NCBI GenBank assembly: GCA_902800345.1
Contig: CADCDO010000046.1
Span: 1-54,676, forward strand
Reading direction: 5' to 3'
Length of the DNA stretch: 54,676 nucleotides
Source of the DNA: Fibrobacter succinogenes
GTDB lineage: Bacteria; Fibrobacterota; Fibrobacteria; Fibrobacterales; Fibrobacteraceae
Numbering within the stretch: the stretch's first letter is position 1; each line of letters begins with the position of its first letter. The translations under genes and the position numbers were made by a program. Under the pieces are notes generated by a model. That model ran no database searches. It saw nothing but the letters and a program-made list of their open reading frames with translations, and was not told the DNA's origin. Positions 28,160 to 35,884 of this stretch are shown in pieces.

Positions 28160-29464
28160 TTAATCTGTAATTCCATTGCTAGGAACAGGAATTATGAGTG
28201 AAAGAACCGATTTTTCGTTATTGACGCCCACGGAAATGTTTAATTTCATGGCCTTGACATTTTTCTTTTCTTTAGTATCAATGTTATTGCCGGTGAATTT
28301 ATAATTTGCGGATTCGACCTTTTTTAGTTCCATTTTGCTGAATTTAATTTTTCCGGTAGAAACGATTGGAGAGTAGCTTGCAAATGTAAATGCAACGCAG
28401 ACGTTCTTGGCGGTTTTTCCAGAACGGAATCTGAATTTTCTTTTTCTTTCGGATGCCCCTGAATTTGTGGGGGGATAGAAGACAAAATCGTTAAGACCGG
28501 CCGGAGTCAATGCGTCGACATTTGCGGTGCGGAACCCTACTGCCATGTAATCGCGACCTGGACAGAATAGTCGACTTCCGTCATTTGTAAATGGCATGAA
28601 AAAGGACAATTCATATTCGGCGTTGCTATCGAGCGTTATTTTATGGCATAATTCGGCCCAATTTCCGGTAAGGTTGTTGGAGTCTGCTAAAAATGCTTGA
28701 TTCGAATTCTTGCCGCTAAGGTTTGGTTCTTGTATGCTAAAGTTATAGTTGGAAGCAAATCCTGACAATGTCACAATAGAACCGCCCGTGTCAGGATCGA
28801 TGGTGAAATAGGCTAGGTTATCTACGCCATAGCGGGGGACCAATCTGAAAGCGGTTTCGCTGGTATCTACAGATGGGAAAATGCGGGAAGAATCCGATTT
28901 TGCTCCAGGTTCTGCGGGGATAACTTCAAATTTGTCGACGCCTTCCGCAATGGTGACTGTGGTGGTGGCGCCTGGAGGGCATTCGTCTCTACTCTTTCCT
29001 GCAACAGAATCAATAATCGTGCATGATCTTTTTAGAGTTCCGTTTTCAACGAACCAAGAGACTTCTTCGACCGCTTCATAATGACCGTTTTCATCGTAAC
29101 GCAAACGGCGCATGGTGAGTTTGTCCAATTCTGTGCCGCCTTCGTTTTTTGTAACGGAATAAGACGATAAGTCATTGACGGCTTGACTGGTGTCCATGAA
29201 AACGAGACTGTTTATGTAAAAAGAATCCCTATCGGCGTTGCTTTCTTTTGTGCTTTTAGCACCCATTTGAGCGATGTCTTCTTTTAGCAAAATACTCAAG
29301 TTCCCTGCAATCTGGTTTCCTTGCAGCATGCTTTGCGTGCGGACGCGCATTTTGGAACTATCGCTGAACGCTTGGCCTGCAATGAGGACAATCCCTCCGA
29401 GTAGAGCTATGTAAACCATAAGCTCCATAAGGGTAAAACCGGATTTCACCTTAAAAAGTTTCAT
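28160..29464 (-). CDS. PilW-like minor type IV pilin
   Basis: A 434-residue prepilin. The type III signal KVKSG then FTLMELMVYIALLGG has Glu at +5 and a classic N-terminal methylation helix. The region MLQGNQIAGNLSILLKEDIAQMGA is typical of PilW/PulJ minor pilins. The rest is a large soluble domain with a Ser/Asn-rich jelly-roll-like segment, longer than usual for PilW. It is translated just before the giant PilX-like protein, and the pair probably forms a pilus tip or priming complex. No pilus assembly ATPase, secretin or prepilin peptidase lies in the window. Confidence 0.85.
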   Translation of the reverse strand: MKLFKVKSGFTLMELMVYIALLGGIVLIAGQAFSDSSKMRVRTQSMLQGNQIAGNLSILLKEDIAQMGAKSTKESNADRDSFYINSLVFMDTSQAVNDLSSYSVTKNEGGTELDKLTMRRLRYDENGHYEAVEEVSWFVENGTLKRSCTIIDSVAGKSRDECPPGATTTVTIAEGVDKFEVIPAEPGAKSDSSRIFPSVDTSETAFRLVPRYGVDNLAYFTIDPDTGGSIVTLSGFASNYNFSIQEPNLSGKNSNQAFLADSNNLTGNWAELCHKITLDSNAEYELSFFMPFTNDGSRLFCPGRDYMAVGFRTANVDALTPAGLNDFVFYPPTNSGASERKRKFRFRSGKTAKNVCVAFTFASYSPIVSTGKIKFSKMELKKVESANYKFTGNNIDTKEKKNVKAMKLNISVGVNNEKSVLSLIIPVPSNGITD

Positions 29465-29586
29465 TTTAATTCCTTGACACCACGTCTTTTTTACAATAAA
29501 AAATAAGTTTTTTACTTATGAAATGAAAATTTTTTTTTGCAGCGTGCTAGGTATCACCTTAAAAAGGCGAAAAACAGCTCAAAATG

Positions 29587-29605
29587 CCCCCTGGAGGGGG
29601 ATTTT
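29587..29605 (-). terminator. Terminator after the TIGR02145-like gene
   Basis: CCCCCT/AGGGGG hairpin flanked by T runs on both strands, between the PilW-like gene and the gene upstream. The 29638-29721 stretch next to it can encode a 25-residue tail (DGIVQTLPWIIDEFFKKQ) with no start codon; it may be a gene remnant. Confidence 0.65.
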
Positions 29606-29722
29606 TAATTCGACATTCGAAATGGCGCCGTATTAAATCACTGCTTTTTGAAGAACTCGTCAATGATCCATGGAAGAGTCTGAACGATGCCGTCTTTGAT
29701 TATATTTGCCTCAACTCCTATT

Positions 29723-31678
29723 TTATTTTTTGAAAAGTGACTTGAATAAGCCGTTTTTCTTCTTTTTCGTGGTTTCCGTTTTTTCGCTTGCAGTGGCTTT
29801 TTCTGTTTCTGCAGTTGTGGTTGTGGTGTTTGTCACTGTCTGGGCCGGTGCGTTTTTCGGTTTAAACTTACAAGTTACCGTGGCGTCGCCTGTGACTATG
29901 AATGTTCCATTTTCATCGCAGGGGGAGCCTTTCCAAGTTTCGGAGTTTTTCAAATATCCAGCGGCAGGACGAGCCCAGAACGTCAACTTTGTCCCCTCTT
30001 TCACAGGTTTCGAAAGGTCCAGATTCTCATTTTTCGATTCTATCGTACCATTTTCAGGTTGAACTATTGTAATCTTATAATATTTTGGCACCTTTACCTG
30101 CGGTATAGGCGAATTGGCGTTGCTCTTGTCGAGTACCGGGCGAACCGTGTATCCCATAAAGCGTGTACCGCCACTCTCACCTGCGAAATCAGTCGTTTTG
30201 GGACCGATGCTGATACCATTTGCTCCGCGCGACTCCGTGCGGCCAAGATTTGATAACCAATAGTAGCATTTTTTACCCCTGTCTTTGATATCGCCCCACC
30301 ACAGCCCTGAAGCGGGCAGGAAAATATGCGTGTCGGACAAAGTATATGATGCCAATGGAGTTTGTCTTTTATAGGCTCGCTTGTTTTTGTTGGCTTTTGC
30401 TTTTGCCTTGTAAAATACCCAGCCGTTCACGCCTGTGCCGTTGTAATTTTCAGTCCATACGCCGTAGCAGTTTTTATACAGTTCCTCCCAATCTTTTTGT
30501 ATCGGCATACGCCATTTACCGCCCCAGTTGGCTGTAGCGGCATCGTCGGCCGCATCAAGCGTTTTCTTGCCATCGCCAAGGAACTGCCATGAGTTGCCGT
30601 TCCATTTGAACCACGACCCTCCGCTGTTGTTTTCGTCGGGAATCTGATATTTATTTATGAATATGTAATTTTTGAATTTGTTTACATTTTCCTTTTTCAA
30701 AATTTTTTCCCAGCCTGGTAGCATATGCTTGTATGCGGTAAAAGCATATGTCTTTGATTTGGTAGTCATTCCCCACATGTAATAGTCACCCGCGGCCTGC
30801 GGCGCTTTTGCACCAACATTGCTCGTTGCCCACATTTTGCCGCTTGGCAAACCCAAATCAACGGCGTCGTGACCATTGGTATTGCCCGAACGCGGGCAAA
30901 CCGGACGAACAGTCTTTCCATAATCACGGCTAGAGGTTATTTCTACACGAGCACCTTTTCTACTGTCAATTTCAAAAGATTGTGCATTCTGTGTGTTGAA
31001 TTCCGATAACGATGACGACCAGTAACTACATTCCGATGCGTTTTGAATACTGGCTGAGGCGTTCCTGTAGCCTACAGCAGGAAGGAAAATATGCGTGTCG
31101 GCTGTAGAATAAGAGGCTGATGGTGTGCCGTTGGTTTTGCCTTTGTCGGCTTCAGCTTTAGCCTTATACACAATCCAGCCACTTTTGCCGCTATAGTTGT
31201 CAGTATGTGCAAAGTAGCTGTTGCTTATCAGCTCGTTCCAATCATCGGCAGTAGGCATAGCCCAGTCCCCGCCCCAGTTGGCTGCTGCGGCATCGTCGGC
31301 AGTTTCGAGAGTTTTCTTGTTGTCGCCAACGAATGTTACGCCCGAATACCATATAGCGCCCTTCAGTTGGTCGTCAAAAGTGTATTTGTTGACATTGAAC
31401 CAGTCGGGGCCTTTTTTCACGCCATCTCTGCCATCCATTTTAGCATCGTTCATGTATGCGTACGACGACCATTCATAGACGGTTTTGGGTTTGGTTTCGC
31501 CCCAGGCGAAATAGTCACCAAGTCCTTCGGGCTTGTCGGCACCAGCGTTACTGGTCGCCCATAGCGTGCCCGAAGGTAATCCTAAATCGACATATTGCGG
31601 CGTAAATTGTTGGTCTGCAGCCATTGCGTTTGCAACTACAAATAATGTTAATGCTGCAAATAACTTTTTCACAAGCAT
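29723..31678 (-). CDS. Secreted protein with two Fibrobacter major paralogous domains
   Basis: A 651-residue exported protein of unknown function. The signal peptide ends NAMA. Two tandem domains follow, each starting V-DLGLPSG-WATSN-GA, then GDYF/YMWG, ANWGG-W-MP and a FLPA-GY/L region. This is the TIGR02145 / Fib_succ_major pattern, widespread in Fibrobacter and related Bacteroidetes. Next is a beta-repeat (YKITIVQPENGTIES ... VTCKFKPKN) of the bacterial BR/InlB-like kind. A Thr/Glu/Lys-rich tail ends KKKKNGLFKSLFKK, strongly basic. The two copies differ in about half their residues, so the duplication is old. Placement next to pilins suggests a surface role; that is inference. Confidence 0.82.
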   Translation of the reverse strand: MLVKKLFAALTLFVVANAMAADQQFTPQYVDLGLPSGTLWATSNAGADKPEGLGDYFAWGETKPKTVYEWSSYAYMNDAKMDGRDGVKKGPDWFNVNKYTFDDQLKGAIWYSGVTFVGDNKKTLETADDAAAANWGGDWAMPTADDWNELISNSYFAHTDNYSGKSGWIVYKAKAEADKGKTNGTPSASYSTADTHIFLPAVGYRNASASIQNASECSYWSSSLSEFNTQNAQSFEIDSRKGARVEITSSRDYGKTVRPVCPRSGNTNGHDAVDLGLPSGKMWATSNVGAKAPQAAGDYYMWGMTTKSKTYAFTAYKHMLPGWEKILKKENVNKFKNYIFINKYQIPDENNSGGSWFKWNGNSWQFLGDGKKTLDAADDAATANWGGKWRMPIQKDWEELYKNCYGVWTENYNGTGVNGWVFYKAKAKANKNKRAYKRQTPLASYTLSDTHIFLPASGLWWGDIKDRGKKCYYWLSNLGRTESRGANGISIGPKTTDFAGESGGTRFMGYTVRPVLDKSNANSPIPQVKVPKYYKITIVQPENGTIESKNENLDLSKPVKEGTKLTFWARPAAGYLKNSETWKGSPCDENGTFIVTGDATVTCKFKPKNAPAQTVTNTTTTTAETEKATASEKTETTKKKKNGLFKSLFKK

Positions 31679-31776
31679 TTGTTTTTATTTTCTCCTCGGC
31701 TCATAAAGAGCCCTTATAACATTTACTTTTTGAATATACCTTTATTTAGCTTCATAAAAAAACTTGAATAAAAAAA

Positions 31777-31799
31777 GGAACCCTCGCGGGTTCCCTTTT
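31777..31799. terminator. Bidirectional terminator-like hairpin
   Basis: GGAACCC/GGGTTCC stem, T run after it, A run before it. It lies between divergently placed repeats upstream of the TIGR02145-like gene and downstream of gpmI. Confidence 0.75.
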
Positions 31800-31805
31800 T
31801 AAAAG

Positions 31806-31836
31806 GAGATTCCCGGTCGGAGCCGGGAATGACATC
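31806..31836. repeat. GATTCCCGG...CCGGGAATGAC palindromic element
   Basis: Short palindromic repeat of the same type as the elements inside the GH16 linker. Two further hairpins (CCGCACC/GGTGCGG and GGAGGGC/GCCCTCC) follow at 31888-31922. Confidence 0.65.
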
Positions 31837-31840
31837 CGGA

Positions 31841-31876
31841 TTACTTGATGATCAACATGCTGTCGTCCCAAGCCTC
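31841..31876 (-). pseudogene. Remnant of a second gpmI 3' end
   Basis: Twelve codons read EAWDDSMLIIK and stop, against EAWDESMLIVK and stop at the end of the intact gpmI 124 bases away. Differences fall mostly in silent positions. No other part of a second gpmI is present, so this is a leftover of an old paralogue or a 3'-end duplication. Confidence 0.65.
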
Positions 31877-31999
31877 TCGTGAGACTCCGCACCTATGGTG
31901 CGGGAGGAGGGCTTTATGCCCTCCGTTCGTCGAACGAAATCGTTGTTTTTAGAGATGCGCTTTCAGGTTCCATTTTTAATCTCATTATATGTTAATCGT

Positions 32000-33634
32000 T
32001 TATTTAACGATTAACATAGATTCGTCCCAAGCCTCATGTTTTTCGAGGCCAAGGAGGTTCGCGGTCGTTGCAGCAATGTTTGAAAGACCCCAGTCGCCTT
32101 CCTTGAGGCCGAGCTTGCCGCCCGTGACGTTATCGTAAAGGATGCAGGGCACCTTGTTCAAGGTGTGGCTGGTCTTTGCCTTGAACGTACCGTCCTTGTT
32201 GACCTTCGGCATGCCGGTCTTCTTGTCGATTTCGTACATTTCGTCGGCGTTACCGTGGTCAGCCGTGATGATGGCGACACCGCCGAGGGCGTCGATCACC
32301 GGGAGGAGGCGCGCAAGGCCGATATCCACCGCTTCGATAGCCATCGTAGCGGCGCGGAAGGAACCGGTGTGGCCCACCATGTCGCCGTTCGGGAAGTTGC
32401 AGCGGAGCGTCTGGTACTTGCCGCTCTTCAAGGCTTCGATCATGGCGTCGGTGATTTCGGCGGCCTTCATCCACGGGCGCTGTTCGAACGGAACAACGTC
32501 GGATTCGATTTCGAGGTAGGTTTCGCCGTCGAACTTGCTGGAACGGTTACCGTTCCAGAAGTAAGTCACGTGGCCGTACTTCTGCGTTTCGGAGCAGGCG
32601 AACTGCTTGACGCCCGTTTCGGAAAGCCATTCGCCGCTGGTTTCCTTGATGGCCGGAGGCGGAACGAGGAAGCGGTTCGGGAGCTTGAGGTCGCCGTCGT
32701 ACTGGAGCATGCCGGCGTAGCACACATGCGGGAAGCGCACGCGGTCAAATTCGTTGAAGGATTCTTCTTCGAAGGCGCGGGTGATTTCGATAGCGCGGTC
32801 GCCACGGAAGTTGAAGAACACCACGGAGTCGCCGTCGTTGATGGTTCCGACCGGCTGGCCGTCCTTCGCAATCACGAACGGCGGGAGGTCCTGGTCAATA
32901 GCCTTGGTTTCGCCGCGGAGGGTTTCGATAGCCTGCGTAGCGTTGTCGAAGTAGCGGCCTTCACCGAGTACGTGGGTCTTCCAGCCGAGTTCCACCATCT
33001 TCCAGTTAGCGTTGTAACGGTCCATGGTAATCTGCATACGGCCACCGCCGCTAGCGATGCAGACGTCGAATTCCGAGCTGCGGAGTTCGTCGAGGAACTT
33101 TTCGAACGGGCCGACGTAATCGAGGGCGGAAGTTTCCGGCACGTCACGGCCGTCGAGGAGGATGTGCACGCGGACCTTCTTGAGGCCTTCCTTCTTGGCC
33201 TGGGCGACCATGGCCTTGAGGTGGCTGATGTTGGAGTGGACGTTACCGTCGCTGAAGAGGCCGATGAAGTGGAGCACGGAACCGTGGTCGCGCACGTTGG
33301 AGGCGATTTCCTTCCAGGCGTCGCGGCCGAAGATGTCGCCGGAGACGATGGCGTCCTGCACGAGGGCTGCACCCTGATTGTACACCTGGCCAGCACCGAT
33401 GGCGTTGTGGCCCACTTCGGAGTTACCCATGTCTTCGTTGGTCGGCATACCCACGGCGCGGCCGTGAGCCTTCAGGAGCACGTTCGGGTACATCTTGAAG
33501 AGGTTGTCGAGAGTCGGGGTGCGGGCGGCCTTGATGGCGTTGCCTTCGACCTTATCGGTGATGCCAAAACCGTCCATCACGATCGTGACGACGGGTCCCT
33601 TGATGCCGGGGAAATTGGAAAGCTTCTTGAGCAT
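32000..33634 (-). CDS. gpmI: 2,3-bisphosphoglycerate-independent phosphoglycerate mutase
   Basis: Interconverts 3- and 2-phosphoglycerate in glycolysis using two metal ions and a phosphoserine. The 544-residue protein has VVTIVMDGFGI with the metal Asp, MGNSEVGHNAIGAG with the nucleophile Ser, LLDGRDVPETSALDY, FFNFRGDRAIEITRAF and ITADHGNADEM. It is intact and slightly longer than many relatives. Codon use is strongly biased to C-ending codons, as expected for a highly expressed gene. GGAGAC precedes the ATG. The cofactor-dependent type of the same enzyme is encoded just upstream. Confidence 0.97.
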   Translation of the reverse strand: MLKKLSNFPGIKGPVVTIVMDGFGITDKVEGNAIKAARTPTLDNLFKMYPNVLLKAHGRAVGMPTNEDMGNSEVGHNAIGAGQVYNQGAALVQDAIVSGDIFGRDAWKEIASNVRDHGSVLHFIGLFSDGNVHSNISHLKAMVAQAKKEGLKKVRVHILLDGRDVPETSALDYVGPFEKFLDELRSSEFDVCIASGGGRMQITMDRYNANWKMVELGWKTHVLGEGRYFDNATQAIETLRGETKAIDQDLPPFVIAKDGQPVGTINDGDSVVFFNFRGDRAIEITRAFEEESFNEFDRVRFPHVCYAGMLQYDGDLKLPNRFLVPPPAIKETSGEWLSETGVKQFACSETQKYGHVTYFWNGNRSSKFDGETYLEIESDVVPFEQRPWMKAAEITDAMIEALKSGKYQTLRCNFPNGDMVGHTGSFRAATMAIEAVDIGLARLLPVIDALGGVAIITADHGNADEMYEIDKKTGMPKVNKDGTFKAKTSHTLNKVPCILYDNVTGGKLGLKEGDWGLSNIAATTANLLGLEKHEAWDESMLIVK

Positions 33635-33705
33635 GTTGTGTCTCCTTGTACACGCCCCTGTATTTGGGCTCTGAAATTAATTTCGAGCACAAATTTAGAA
33701 AACAC

Positions 33706-33723
33706 CGGAACCTGTTGGTTCCG
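33706..33723 (-). terminator. gpmA terminator-like hairpin
   Basis: CGGAACC/GGTTCCG stem with a 4-base loop, then GTGTTTTC on the minus strand, between gpmA and gpmI. Confidence 0.6.
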
Positions 33724-33753
33724 AGTTTTCGAAAGACACAACGATATGGCGCG

Positions 33754-34500
33754 CTACTTTTTCTTGCCCTGGTTTGCGACGGCTTCCATTTTGGCCTTGA
33801 GTGCCTCCTGGTCTCCCAAGTAGTAGTGCTTGGTGGGGTTCAAGTTCTCGTCAAATTCGTAAACAAGCGGGATTGCTGTCGGAATGTTCAGACCGAGAAC
33901 TTCTTCCTTGCTCATCTTGTCGAGATACATCACCAGCGCGCGTAGGGAATTGCCGTGAGCCGCGATTATAATGCGCTTGCCAGCCTTCATTTGCGGTTTG
34001 ATTTCTTCGAGGTAGTAAGGAATCACTCGGGCGATTGTCGTTTCAAGACTTTCGTTCTGTGGAAGGAATGATTCGTCCACATCACGATACATGGGTTGCT
34101 TCTTTGCGCTGCGTTCGTCATCATCGGCAAGTACGGGCGGTTTGATGTCAAAAGAACGGCGCCAGATTTTTACTTGGTCTTCTCCGAACTTCTCGGCGGC
34201 TTCGGACTTGTTCTTGCCTTGTAGGTCTCCGTAGTGACGTTCGTTCAGTTTCCAGCTCTTTACGACAGGGAGCCATGCTCTGTCCATCTCGTCGAGCATG
34301 TGGTTCAGCGTATGGATGGCGCGCTTCAGGTATGAGGTGTAGCACAAGTCGAAATCGTAGCCTTCGGCTTTTAAAAGCTGGCCTGCAGCGGTCGCTTCTT
34401 CGTGACCTTTTTCGCTCAGGTCGACATCCATCCATCCGGTAAAGAGGTTCTTCTTGTTCCATTCGCTTTCGCCGTGGCGTACAAGCACGAGTTTGATCAT
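33754..34500 (-). CDS. gpmA: 2,3-bisphosphoglycerate-dependent phosphoglycerate mutase
   Basis: Same reaction as GpmI but with a phosphohistidine mechanism. The 248-residue protein begins [12 protein letters not shown] with the catalytic RHGE and continues [15 protein letters not shown]. The second His is in [30 protein letters not shown] and [13 protein letters not shown] are family hallmarks. It lies ~120 bases upstream of gpmI on the same strand, with a hairpin between, so expression may be partly separate. Confidence 0.96.
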   Translation of the reverse strand: MIKLVLVRHGESEWNKKNLFTGWMDVDLSEKGHEEATAAGQLLKAEGYDFDLCYTSYLKRAIHTLNHMLDEMDRAWLPVVKSWKLNERHYGDLQGKNKSEAAEKFGEDQVKIWRRSFDIKPPVLADDDERSAKKQPMYRDVDESFLPQNESLETTIARVIPYYLEEIKPQMKAGKRIIIAAHGNSLRALVMYLDKMSKEEVLGLNIPTAIPLVYEFDENLNPTKHYYLGDQEALKAKMEAVANQGKKK

Positions 34501-34660
34501 GAGGATTCTCCTATTCTATTTAATTATCACGATTCAATTATAGAAAATAATTTGGAGAAAATTAGAAAAGACTAATAAAATTAGTTTTATATAATAAAGT
34601 TAGATTCATCTAAATTATTTTTGTCAAGTCCTCAATAAATTGGCTTGTATGGCTAAATAC

Positions 34661-34690
34661 AAAAAAGACCTCCACGCGGGAGGCCTATTT
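34661..34690 (-). terminator. Intrinsic terminator of the 34.7-35.8 kb lipoprotein
   Basis: On the minus strand GGCCTCC/GGAGGTC (one mismatch) is followed by six T, 22 bases after the stop codon. Confidence 0.8.
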
Positions 34691-34711
34691 TTAAAGCTTT
34701 TTCGTTTTGGA

Positions 34712-35773
34712 TTACTTGGCTTTGTAAAGGAGCAACGAGAAGGTTATATCGCCATTGGGGTCAGGAGTGGACATGCCTTCCTTGACGATGAAAGCGTAGA
34801 AGCCTGTTGCTGAGCCAGTATTCGGAACGTACGACGGAGCTATTGCTACGAAGAATACATCGCCAGCTCCGATGAAGTCCGGATAGGTGTCCTGTAGTAA
34901 ACTATTTACGTAGAGGAAGTCGTCTGTTGTCGGATTTGTAGGCAGCATATCTCTACTGTAGTCATTGGTTCTGTCCGGTTTTCCATTTTCTTTGTAGTCG
35001 CTCAAGTTGTTGTAGATGGAGAACTTGATTCCTGTAGAACTGCTGAGTTCGACCTTGCCAGAGCCGGTTCTCGTAAAGCAGATGTCGCCAGTGGGGGAGG
35101 CGGATACAGTTGCCGTGGCAAGATTAAGGCACTTATCTACCTTGGTGTTCACTTCGATAGATATGGTATCCAGCGGTGCGCCCGGAACTTTTGCTTCGCT
35201 AGAGGAAGATTCCGGAATGATGCACTTTTCTTCGGGGCGGACAAAGGGAATGGAGTCTCTAGAAACAGAAGGTGGATTTACACCATCGGAAGCCGTTGCC
35301 GTGACGTAAATTATAAATTCCCCGCATTCGCTATAGCCTTCGTCGAGGTTTGTCTGGAGACCGATGCCCTGGAGGCTTATAGAAGTGATGAATTCGGCAT
35401 TAAAGTCTAATGGGTTTGTCATGGAGAATGACCCCGCACTAGTACCATTTTTGCTGATAACACGAACGTCGAGATTTGTGAAATGCACGGCGCTAAAATC
35501 CGAAATAGCCGTGGAATCTTCGAAGTCGAGCGTAATATCGCCCTTGAATTTGATTCTGCTGAGCGTGGATGTGTTGATACCGAAATGATCAGTGCGAATA
35601 GATGTTATGGGCGTCGGTTCTGGAGGCGGTTCAACTACACCAGACGAAGATGACAATTTTCCAGGTTGGCCTGGAATAACTGGAGAATCATCATCGCCGC
35701 AGGCAACAAAACCCAATGCTCCCAGCGCGAGAGCGGAACCAAGAAGAAGTGGTGTAACGAAATTAAGCTTCAT
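34712..35773 (-). CDS. Lipoprotein of unknown function
   Basis: A 353-residue predicted lipoprotein. The signal sequence ends in lipobox FVAC (Cys25), followed by GDDDSPVIPG and a short Ser/Pro linker. The body holds about two beta-rich domains, including ITSIRTDHFGINTSTLSRIKFKGDITLDFED. A second Ser-rich segment (PESSSSEAKVPG) separates the halves. I recognise no family. Single gene with its own terminator. Composition and layout match other Fibrobacter surface lipoproteins in this window. Confidence 0.75.
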   Translation of the reverse strand: MKLNFVTPLLLGSALALGALGFVACGDDDSPVIPGQPGKLSSSSGVVEPPPEPTPITSIRTDHFGINTSTLSRIKFKGDITLDFEDSTAISDFSAVHFTNLDVRVISKNGTSAGSFSMTNPLDFNAEFITSISLQGIGLQTNLDEGYSECGEFIIYVTATASDGVNPPSVSRDSIPFVRPEEKCIIPESSSSEAKVPGAPLDTISIEVNTKVDKCLNLATATVSASPTGDICFTRTGSGKVELSSSTGIKFSIYNNLSDYKENGKPDRTNDYSRDMLPTNPTTDDFLYVNSLLQDTYPDFIGAGDVFFVAIAPSYVPNTGSATGFYAFIVKEGMSTPDPNGDITFSLLLYKAK

Positions 35774-35884
35774 AATAAACCCTTTTTTGTAATCTTTTAA
35801 TGAAAATATACAATTTACAGAAAAAAAGTACTACTTAATAAAAAAAAAGTGACCAGTGGTTGAAAAAGTAAACTGAAATTAACG

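Noticed and set aside
29638..29721. A 25-residue small gene after the TIGR02145-like protein
   Set aside because: No start codon is available in the frame; kept only as a possible remnant in the terminator note.
32165..33823. 552-codon open frame opposite gpmI
   Set aside because: Same antisense effect; the minus-strand gpmI is certain.
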